Source of the DNA: Bacteroidaceae bacterium
Lineage (GTDB): Bacteria; Bacteroidota; Bacteroidia; Bacteroidales; Bacteroidaceae
Length of the DNA stretch: 38,479 nucleotides
Assembly: GCA_017503065.1 (NCBI GenBank)
Contig: JAFVTT010000003.1
Span: forward strand, 1 to 38,479
Direction: 5' to 3'
In this document: piece after piece, positions 32,201 through 38,479 of the stretch
Numbering within the stretch: position 1 is the stretch's first letter
Layout of the letters: the number at the start of each line of letters is the position of its first letter
Made by a program: the position numbers and the translations under genes
Notes under the pieces: model-generated
What the model was told of the DNA's origin: nothing
What the model saw: only the letters and a program-made list of their open reading frames with translations
Databases searched by the model: none

Positions 32201-33475
32201 TCATTCTCTGCTGACCATAAGTTTGTCTATTCGGGCATTGTCTTTGTCCACGATCTGGAACTTGAAACCCTTCCACGTGAAGTGTTCGCCGGTAGAGGGT
32301 ACGCGCTCCATTTCCGTCAGGCACAGGCCTGCCACGGTGGTGTAGTCGGCATCGCTTTCCATGAGGTCCTCGCTGTCGAAGAAGGTAAGGAAGTCGTACA
32401 TGCTGCACTGTCCGTCCACGAGCCATGCCTCGCGGTCGTGGCATTTCACTATTTGCGGGTCTTCGGCGTTCCCGTCTTCTATGTTGCCGACGATGCCTTC
32501 CATCATGTCCTTCAGGGTGACAATGCCCAGACATGAACCGTATTCGTCGCAAACAAGGCCTCGCGAGATGTTCTCGGACTTCATCTGCTCCAGCATCTTG
32601 TAAATGCTGGTGTTCTCATGGAAATACGTGGCGGGGCGGATGAGTTTCTCCAGGGCGAAGTCCTTGTCGTCCAGTGCCACAAAGAGGTCTTTCAGAAGTG
32701 CCAATCCACGGATGTTGTCCATACTGCCCTCGGAGACGGGATACACCTCATAGAGGTTTTCGCGTATCACGGTCTTTATCTCCTCTGCGCTTTGTCCGAG
32801 GTCTAGACAGACGAGGTCGTGCTTGGAGGTCATAATGGAACCTACGGTCAGGTCGCCCATCATGAAGATGCGGTTCACAAGGTCTTCCTCCATGGGCTGG
32901 ACTTCACCGCTGTCCTTGCCTTCCTGTATGATGGACTTTATCTCCTCTTCCGTCACCTTGCTTCCCTCGTCGCGAAGGCCTATCAGCGAGAATATGACCG
33001 ACGTGCTTTTGGACAGAAGCCATACGAAGGGAGCTGCCATGGTGGAGAGGTAATTCATCGGTGTCGCCATAGCCTTGGCAATGCTTTCTGCCGTGGCCAT
33101 TCCTATGCGCTTGGGCAGCAGTTCTCCGAAAAGCAGGGTCAGGAAGGTAACGATTATCACAATCACCCCCTGTGCCAAAGTCATGGAATAGCTGTGTGCC
33201 ATGCCCAAGGCGTCCAGCAATGTGGCCAGGGAACCGGCCAACTGGCTGCCGGAGTAGATACCGGTGAGAATGCCTATGAGCGTGATGCCTATCTGTATGG
33301 TGGAAAGCATGCGGTTGGGGTTCTCCGCTATGGACAGGGCACGCCGTGCACGCTCGTTGCCGTTTCTTGCTTCTGTGGAAAGGCTCGACTTCCTGGCCGA
33401 CACCATGGCCATTTCCGTCATGGACAGTATGCCGTTGAGCAGGATAAGTCCCAGTATGATAAGTATTTCGTTCAT
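32201..33475 (-). CDS. CNNM/CorC-like (hemolysin family) CBS-domain membrane protein
   Basis: This encodes 424 residues. The N-terminal DUF21/CNNM membrane domain holds four helices (about residues 1-155) with the conserved NPNRMLSTIQIGITLIGIL and FGELLPKRIG. Two CBS domains follow (about 210-330; GSIMTSKHDLVCLD and ISRGLVCDEYGSCLGIVTLKD), and a C-terminal CorC/HlyC domain ends near VDKDNARIDKLMV. The family is associated with Mg2+/Co2+ efflux or with unknown roles. It begins one base after the P-type ATPase stop, so the two are cotranscribed and may handle divalent cations together. Confidence 0.92.
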   Translation of the reverse strand: MNEILIILGLILLNGILSMTEMAMVSARKSSLSTEARNGNERARRALSIAENPNRMLSTIQIGITLIGILTGIYSGSQLAGSLATLLDALGMAHSYSMTLAQGVIVIIVTFLTLLFGELLPKRIGMATAESIAKAMATPMNYLSTMAAPFVWLLSKSTSVIFSLIGLRDEGSKVTEEEIKSIIQEGKDSGEVQPMEEDLVNRIFMMGDLTVGSIMTSKHDLVCLDLGQSAEEIKTVIRENLYEVYPVSEGSMDNIRGLALLKDLFVALDDKDFALEKLIRPATYFHENTSIYKMLEQMKSENISRGLVCDEYGSCLGIVTLKDMMEGIVGNIEDGNAEDPQIVKCHDREAWLVDGQCSMYDFLTFFDSEDLMESDADYTTVAGLCLTEMERVPSTGEHFTWKGFKFQIVDKDNARIDKLMVSRE

Positions 33476-33476
33476 G

Positions 33477-36164
33477 TTATTTTACTGTCTTGTTTGCTTG
33501 TATCAGGCGTGCTATCTCTCCGAAGAGAAGCACGGGCATAGTCATGGCGGATATGCAGAACCATTCCGTAAGGCTTAGGGGAACCACGTTGAACATCTTG
33601 CCTCCAAATGTGACGATGCTGTATTGGCCGCCAATGATGAGCGCTATGACCCACAGGAAACTCTTGCTCTGCCAGATGCCGGCAAAGGCGGAATGTCCTG
33701 TCATGAAAGCCTTGGCATTGAACATGTTCCAAACCTGAAGCATTACGAAGAAGGTGAAGAACCAACTGAGGTCGCGGGGAGACAGGTATCCGTTGTCCTG
33801 AAGAACGAGCAGTACGCCCACGAGGAGTGCCGTGAAGAGGATGCCGGTGGCGAATATGCTCCTTGCCATGGACTTGCTGATGATGAAGTCGCCGTTTTCT
33901 CCGCTTCGGCGCGGACGGTCGCGCATCACGGTCCAACTGGGAGGCAGTGATGCCAGGGCGCCGGCTGCAAAGGTGTCCATGATGAGGTTCACCCAAAGCA
34001 TCTGTGTGATGGTGAGCGGAGAGCCGGTGCCGATGAGCGAACCGATGAGCACTATGGCGCAGGCTACCACGTTGATGGTCAGTTGGAACATGAGGAAGCG
34101 CTGTATGTTGCGGTACAGCGAGCGTCCCCACATGACGGCCTGCACTATGCTGGAGAAGGAGTTGTCCAGGATGGTTATGTCGCTTGCCTCCTTGGCCACG
34201 GAGGTGCCGTCGCCCATGGAAAGGCCCACCTGTGCCGCCTTCAGTGCAGGGGCATCGTTGGTGCCGTCGCCCGTCACGGCCACTACGGCATCCTGTTCCT
34301 GCAGGAGTTGTACCAGGCGTTGCTTGTCGGTGGGACGTGCACGGCACATGATCTTCAGAGCCTGTACCCGCTTGGCGGCCTCTTCGTCGGACAAGGCTTC
34401 AAAGGCAGGACCTGTGATTATGTTCTTGTCCGAGTCGTCCTGTGTCCAGATGCCTATCTGACGTGCTATCTCGCGTGCGGTTGCTGGAGTGTCGCCGGTA
34501 ACTATCTTTATGTCTATGCCGGCCTTGCGGCATGCTCCCACGGCACGTGGCACGTCCTCCCTGACAGGGTCGGATATGGCCACCACACCCAGATAGGTGA
34601 GGTCCCTGGCCGACAGCCTGCCGTCCTCGTATGGTGCCTCTGCTTCCTTGTCGGTAAGTATCTTGTAGGCAAATCCCAGTGTGCGCATGGCCTGGTTCTG
34701 GTAGGAGAGCAGGAGCGATTCTATGTCGGCACGCATGTCGGCGGCAGGCTTTGTGCCGTTTTCCATGGCCACGTCCTTGCAATGTCCAAGCACTATTTCG
34801 GGTGCGCCCTTCATGTAGAGCACCTTGCTTCCCAAAAGGGGAGAGTCCACCACGGTGGCCATGTACTTGCGCTCTGTGGAGAAGGTAAGTTGGTTCACTA
34901 TCCTGGCTCCGGAGCGCAACTTCTCATAGTCATGTCCCTGTGCATCCAGCCAAAGCAGCATGGCTGCCTCGGTAGGGTTACCCAAGGTCTTGACGGTGCC
35001 GTCCTGTCGGTTCAGGTTTGCCGTGGAGTTCACCGCTATGCCCTCGCGTATGAGCATGCTTGCATTGTCCTCTGCCAACTTCTGCTCCTTCAGGGGGAAG
35101 AAGGATGTCGTGTTCACACGCATCTGGTTCTGTGTCAGTGTGCCGGTCTTGTCCGTACAGATGACTGTAGTGGCTCCCATCGTCTCACAGGCATGCATCT
35201 TGCGTACCAGATTGTTGGCCTTCAGCATGCGGTTCATGCTCAGTGCCAGGCTCAGTGTCACGCTCATTGGCAGACCTTCGGGCACGGACACCACCACCAG
35301 GGTGACGGCTATCATGAAGTTGTTGAGGATATGTTCTATGTAGTAGAAGTTGCCGGCCTCTCCGCCCTGTAAGAACACCTTGGCGGTGAGCACCAGGAAA
35401 GTCAGTGCCGCTATGGTGTAGCCGGCCTTGCTGATGATGCCTGCCAGACGCTTCAGTTGCAACTGAAGTGGAGTGTCCAGATTGTTGTCCATCTGCGCTC
35501 CCTGGTTCACCTTACCATACTCTGTGGCGTCGCCTACGGCCTGCACCTGCATGATGCCGTGCCCGTCCACCACGGTAGTTCCGCGCATTGTCTGGTTGGA
35601 AGGATAGGTGGCCTCCGGGTCGAAGTCGGCCTCTATGGTAGTCTTGGAAATCAGCGGTTCGCCGGTAAGGGTGGATTCGTTCACCTGCAGGGAAACGGAC
35701 TCCAGCAGGATGCCGTCGGCAGGAATCTCGTCGCCAGTGCCCAGCATCACTATGTCGCCCACTACGATGTCCGCCCTGGTGGTTTCGGTAACGTGTCCGT
35801 TGCGTACCACCGTCACCGGTATGTCGTCGTTCACCTGGTTCAGCACCTCAAAGGCCTTGGCTGCCTTGGCTTCGAAGAAGAAGCCTATGGTGCTTGCCAG
35901 CATTATGGCAAAGAAGATGCCCACGGGTTCTATGAAAGCCTCCAGTCCCTTCTGGTCGGGTCCCCAGCAATGTATTGCCGAGATAATCATGGCCAGCACC
36001 CATGCAAAGAGCAGGATGCGTATGATGGGATCTTCAAACTTCTCCAGGAACTGGATCCATAATGAAGTCTTCTTGGGTGGAGTGAGAATGTTGGTACCGT
36101 GTTTCCTTCTACTGTCTTCCACCTCCTGCGAGGTAAGTCCCTTTTGCAGGTCACCTTGTTCCAT
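33477..36164 (-). CDS. Calcium-type (P2) P-type cation ATPase
   Basis: The protein has 895 residues from the ATG at 36164. A TTG 11 codons upstream lies inside the -7 box and cannot be the start. P-type landmarks are present: TGE in ESTLTGEPL, the ion-binding VPEGLP with E296, the phosphorylation site DKTGTLT at D338, TGD in IVTGDTPATA, and GDGTNDAPALK. Helices M5/M6 carry NVVACAIVLIGSL and NLIMDTFAA (N-x-x-x-D), as in PMCA/SERCA-type pumps. It expels Ca2+ (possibly other divalent cations) across the inner membrane. It heads an operon with the CBS-domain protein. Confidence 0.93.
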   Translation of the reverse strand: MEQGDLQKGLTSQEVEDSRRKHGTNILTPPKKTSLWIQFLEKFEDPIIRILLFAWVLAMIISAIHCWGPDQKGLEAFIEPVGIFFAIMLASTIGFFFEAKAAKAFEVLNQVNDDIPVTVVRNGHVTETTRADIVVGDIVMLGTGDEIPADGILLESVSLQVNESTLTGEPLISKTTIEADFDPEATYPSNQTMRGTTVVDGHGIMQVQAVGDATEYGKVNQGAQMDNNLDTPLQLQLKRLAGIISKAGYTIAALTFLVLTAKVFLQGGEAGNFYYIEHILNNFMIAVTLVVVSVPEGLPMSVTLSLALSMNRMLKANNLVRKMHACETMGATTVICTDKTGTLTQNQMRVNTTSFFPLKEQKLAEDNASMLIREGIAVNSTANLNRQDGTVKTLGNPTEAAMLLWLDAQGHDYEKLRSGARIVNQLTFSTERKYMATVVDSPLLGSKVLYMKGAPEIVLGHCKDVAMENGTKPAADMRADIESLLLSYQNQAMRTLGFAYKILTDKEAEAPYEDGRLSARDLTYLGVVAISDPVREDVPRAVGACRKAGIDIKIVTGDTPATAREIARQIGIWTQDDSDKNIITGPAFEALSDEEAAKRVQALKIMCRARPTDKQRLVQLLQEQDAVVAVTGDGTNDAPALKAAQVGLSMGDGTSVAKEASDITILDNSFSSIVQAVMWGRSLYRNIQRFLMFQLTINVVACAIVLIGSLIGTGSPLTITQMLWVNLIMDTFAAGALASLPPSWTVMRDRPRRSGENGDFIISKSMARSIFATGILFTALLVGVLLVLQDNGYLSPRDLSWFFTFFVMLQVWNMFNAKAFMTGHSAFAGIWQSKSFLWVIALIIGGQYSIVTFGGKMFNVVPLSLTEWFCISAMTMPVLLFGEIARLIQANKTVK

Positions 36165-36194
36165 AATGTCTGTATGTTTATTTGATTCTTCGTG

Positions 36195-36202
36195 CAAAGG
36201 TA
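36195..36202 (-). promoter_or_regulatory. -7 box candidate for the P-ATPase operon (TACCTTTG)
   Basis: TACCTTTG on the minus strand lies 31 bases upstream of the ATPase ATG and fixes the choice of start. Confidence 0.6.
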
Positions 36203-36460
36203 AGCATTTTAACCGACTATAAGGACATATACATTATTATTATAGGATTTCTTAACAAATACATGCTTGCCCCCTTTTTTGTGTGAAGTGACAATGGTAA
36301 TGGATACACTGTTTTGTAATGGTATATCTTTTATATAAGAAACGTGTGGGGCATCACCAATGTAGGTACGATGCCCCATTTCTCTTGCCATGTCATTGTG
36401 CTCTGCTTCTTTTCGCTTTGCCTTATAGAGTGTTTCATCGCGTTCTTAGTGACGCTAAGG

Positions 36461-36562
36461 TTTATCGTCACTGATGATAAGTTTCACCGTCACTGATGAT
36501 AAGTTTCACCGCCACCGATGATAAAGTTTACCGCCATTAGTGATAAAGTTTGCCATTATCGG
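36461..36562 (+). repeat. Tandem ~22-bp repeat, 4.6 units
   Basis: Units at 36461-36481, 36482-36503, 36504-36526, 36527-36548 and a partial at 36549-36562 follow the pattern tttcaccg(t/c)cac(t/c)gatgata(a). Unit length varies by one or two bases. Same family as the inverted block at 15470-15545. There are no spacers, so it is not a CRISPR array. Confidence 0.8.
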
Positions 36563-36679
36563 TAACAGAATGGGTGCAATATGAAGGATGATTACTAGGA
36601 ACTTGGTGTTTAACTGGTCTCAAATAGAGCATATAATCACTTTTTTGTTAAAATCCATTAACTCAATTAATATTTTCCG

Positions 36680-36687
36680 TATCTTTG
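36680..36687 (+). promoter_or_regulatory. -7 box candidate for the structured RNA (TATCTTTG)
   Basis: TATCTTTG just precedes the first stem of the structured region (36691). It is the same octamer as found before divIC, spt and the lipid kinase. Confidence 0.55.
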
Positions 36688-36690
36688 CCA

Positions 36691-37067
36691 TGACTTAGCC
36701 AGCCCTTCACGGGTGGATGGGTCAAGATCTTATTGGATTATGCTCCGATAGTGTCGCTTGCCGCAGGACTTGTTCCTGCAAGGAGTCTCATCAAGGAGCA
36801 GAAAGGACGTTTTCGAACGTTATCTTCGACCGACTCAACTTCGCAACTTGATCCTAACAGAAGATACCGCAACGAGGCGTCCATGCTGGGTGTATTATAC
36901 CCGTATGCACATATTGTACCCTATGCCATAGGGAAACAATGTTCATACATCATATATAATACCCTTTGGCGTGGGCTGGCTGAGTTGCTTATCTCGTTAG
37001 GAAGGCAATGCGAAGGCCTAGTCGGTGGGATAAGCGAGGAAGTTTCTCCCACGTCTTTTTTTGTATC
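36691..37067 (+). ncRNA. Candidate large structured non-coding RNA, ~375 nt
   Basis: The interval runs from a -7 box to a hairpin with a T-tract and is dense in base-pairing helices. They are: tgac/gtca plus cca-ccc/gggtgg (36691-36724); tgctcc 36741-36746 with ggagca 36795-36800, enclosing gcagga/tcctgc (36763-36779); an acgtt-ttcg-aacgt tetraloop stem (36807-36820); tatcttc 36821-36827 with gaagata 36860-36866; an acat(a)ttgt/acaatgt stem (36909-36942) containing ccctat/ataggg; and gcttatc 36987-36993 with gataagc 37029-37035. A frame is open across it (36733-37116) but lacks coding character. It has no tmRNA, RNase P RNA or rRNA signatures. A known Bacteroidales RNA motif (Bacteroidales-1-like) or an unclassified RNA are the main options. 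Confidence 0.6.
37025..37062 (+). terminator. Terminator of the structured RNA
   Basis: gtggga (37025-37030) pairs with tcccac (37047-37052), followed within three bases by seven T (37056-37062). It shares two bases with the gcttatc/gataagc helix, so the two structures may compete. Confidence 0.65.
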
Positions 37068-37156
37068 CGTAACTGAAGTAGAAATAAGGCCCAATCAGGG
37101 AGAGGTTGGAAAATGATTGCAAACTAATTTTTCTAACATATTTAATAATTATTTCT

Positions 37157-38353
37157 ATGAGAACAATTAAATTATGGCTAGCAACGATAGCAATGCTATT
37201 GTGCAGCATTATGGCGAATGCCGCAGATTTTGAAGTCGATGGCATTTATTACAACATTACGTCTGAAACGGATAAGACGGTGGAAGTAACTTATTGTGGA
37301 AATTATGCAGGTCACTATCCAAATGCATACTCTGGTTCCGTTACCATTCCCGAGTCTGTTATTTATAATGAAAATACTTACTGTGTCAAAACCCTTGGAA
37401 ATAAGGCTTTCATGGGCAGTAGCAATTTGACGTCTATCTCTATACCCAGTAGTGTCACCACCATTGGGTCTTATATTTTCTCTAGTTGTAAAAGTTTGAC
37501 AACCATCACTATTGCTGAAGGCAACCAAAAGTATGATTCAAGAGACAATTGTAACGCTATTATAGAAACTCAAAAGAACACCTTAATAATTGGTTGTCAA
37601 GGGACAACCATCCCTAATAGTGTCACCACCATAGGGGCTGAGGCTTTCTATGCTTGCCCTCAATTGACGTCCATCATTATTCCCAATAGTGTCACAACAA
37701 TAGGTTTTTTGGCATTCGGTAACTGCACTAAATTGACATCCATTACCATCCCAAATAGTGTGACAACAATTGAATCTCAGGCTTTCAGTGATTGCTCCTC
37801 TCTGACATCCATAACCCTCTCCAACAGAATTACAACCATTGAAGCAAGTGTATTCGAAGGTTGCTCTCGTTTGACATCCATCACCATTCCTAACAGTGTC
37901 ACAACAATAGGTTATATGGCATTCGAAAAATGCCAAGGTTTGACGTCCATCACCCTCCCCAACAGTCTCAAAACAATTGGAGGGTTGGCTTTTAGTTTGT
38001 GCGATGCTTTAAAATCCATCACCATCCCCAACAGCGTTACTACCATTGGAGATAATGCATTCCAGGACTGCTCTAGTTTGACGTCCATCGACATTCCCAA
38101 TAGTGTCACAACCATTGGGGTCGGTGTCTTTGCAAATTGTACTAGAATGACTTCCGTAACCCTCCCCAACAATGTAACATCCATTGGGAATCATGCTTTT
38201 TCTAATTGCCAAGGTTTGATGTCTATCACCATTCCAAACACAGTTAGAACCATAGGAGATGAAACTTTCAGGAATTGTACTTGTTTGACATCCATCACCA
38301 TCCCGAACAGTGTAACCCGCATTGGTTTTTTTGCTTTTGAAGGTTGTATTTAG
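37157..38353 (+). CDS. BspA-like leucine-rich-repeat surface protein
   Basis: The protein has 398 residues from the ATG at 37157; a start at 37106 would put 17 residues before the signal peptide. Residues 1-22 are a signal peptide (ending ANAADF). From about residue 80 come about thirteen 23-residue repeats of the TpLRR/BspA type, I-x-IPNSVTTIG-x-x-AF-x-x-C-x-x-LTS, interrupted once by the family's usual EGNQKYDSRDNCNAII insert near residues 120-150. The frame stops (TAG) right after a repeat, with no C-terminal sorting domain or Ig-like tail. BspA proteins bind fibronectin or other host ligands in some species. No promoter of the -7 type is evident in the 90 bases before it. Confidence 0.9.
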   Translation: MRTIKLWLATIAMLLCSIMANAADFEVDGIYYNITSETDKTVEVTYCGNYAGHYPNAYSGSVTIPESVIYNENTYCVKTLGNKAFMGSSNLTSISIPSSVTTIGSYIFSSCKSLTTITIAEGNQKYDSRDNCNAIIETQKNTLIIGCQGTTIPNSVTTIGAEAFYACPQLTSIIIPNSVTTIGFLAFGNCTKLTSITIPNSVTTIESQAFSDCSSLTSITLSNRITTIEASVFEGCSRLTSITIPNSVTTIGYMAFEKCQGLTSITLPNSLKTIGGLAFSLCDALKSITIPNSVTTIGDNAFQDCSSLTSIDIPNSVTTIGVGVFANCTRMTSVTLPNNVTSIGNHAFSNCQGLMSITIPNTVRTIGDETFRNCTCLTSITIPNSVTRIGFFAFEGCI

Positions 38354-38357
38354 AAGC

Positions 38358-38399
38358 CCAAAACAACCAAAAACAACCAGAAATAACCAAACATAAACC
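38358..38399 (+). repeat. AAACAACCA-type short tandem repeat
   Basis: Imperfect 9-10-base units (aaacaacca, aaacaaccag, aaataacca, aaacataaacc) begin a few bases after the LRR gene stop. It may be degenerate sequence at the end of the gene. Confidence 0.5.
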
Positions 38400-38479
38400 T
38401 TTAATTATCAATATATTCTAAAATTTAACACTTTCAGGCTGCTTTTTGATGGTTCCCAAATTTCCACATATTTTTGAGA

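Noticed and set aside
34083..35372. 429-residue open frame on the + strand
   Set aside because: Antisense to the P-type ATPase gene.
36165..36197. TTG start for the P-type ATPase
   Set aside because: The codon is inside the -7 box TACCTTTG, so it would precede the transcript start.
36461..36562. CRISPR array
   Set aside because: Units are directly adjacent with no spacers, vary in length, and no cas gene is in the window.
36691..37067. tmRNA or RNase P RNA
   Set aside because: There is no CCA-ending tRNA-like domain or tag frame, and no GAGGAAAGTC/ACAGAA core elements of RNase P RNA.
36733..37116. 127-residue open frame
   Set aside because: It covers the structured RNA and its terminator, has no recognisable domain, and its sequence is explained by base-paired helices.

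Overview
The window reads as a chromosomal piece of a Bacteroidales bacterium, most likely Prevotella or a close relative. The supporting genes are a Bacteroides-type serine palmitoyltransferase, a class III fructose-1,6-bisphosphatase, a C10 (streptopain-type) cysteine peptidase, a BspA-type leucine-rich-repeat protein and a PCMD-type secreted protein. In addition, Bacteroidota-type -7 boxes (TAnnTTTG) sit in front of many genes on both strands. The assignment is from recognition only; no search was run.

Region 1 (1-7137) is visibly more A+T-rich than the rest and looks acquired. A truncated MoaA-like radical-SAM remnant is followed by a tightly packed co-directional series: a SAM methyltransferase, a GT4 glycosyltransferase fused to a NodB-type deacetylase, a second GT-B glycosyltransferase, a PolX-like PHP phosphoesterase that lacks a polymerase, an ADP-ribosylglycohydrolase (DraG family) and a calcineurin-type phosphoesterase. 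The first three junctions overlap and the gaps widen downstream. I know of no described system with this combination. It could build and trim a glycosylated or nucleotide-like small molecule, but that is inference. A long hairpin and repeat-rich intergenic DNA (7138-7755) close the region.

Region 2 (7756-18696) is ordinary core chromosome of higher G+C. It holds the C10 peptidase, an HD-domain protein, a PAP2 phosphatase, an AraC regulator, a C_GCAxxG_C_C protein, dnaX, a DivIC/FtsB-like protein, an acylglycerolphosphate acyltransferase, an RluD-type pseudouridine synthase and fbp. The 15183-15726 gap is full of short repeats that recur elsewhere in the window.

Region 3 (18775-30893) holds an outer-membrane beta-barrel protein and a PCMD protein, then nspC (polyamine synthesis), with spt (sphingolipid synthesis) divergent from a lipid kinase-ispE-Nudix-small ORF series. 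Next comes a ThiD-like kinase domain fused to an AraC DNA-binding domain, directly upstream of pdxS. The kinase domain has lost its catalytic Cys motif, and two identical 8-bp palindromes overlap the pdxS promoter, so a vitamin-B6-type sensor-regulator with its operator is a good hypothesis. LrgAB-like membrane proteins and a rubrerythrin-rubredoxin pair follow.

Region 4 (30958-38479) has a GNAT acetyltransferase and a Ca2+-type P-ATPase / CBS-domain membrane protein / unknown membrane-anchored protein operon. A 1-kb non-coding stretch follows, with a tandem repeat and a strongly structured ~375-nt region bounded by a -7 box and a terminator (candidate non-coding RNA). The window ends with a BspA-like LRR protein that stops inside its repeat array.
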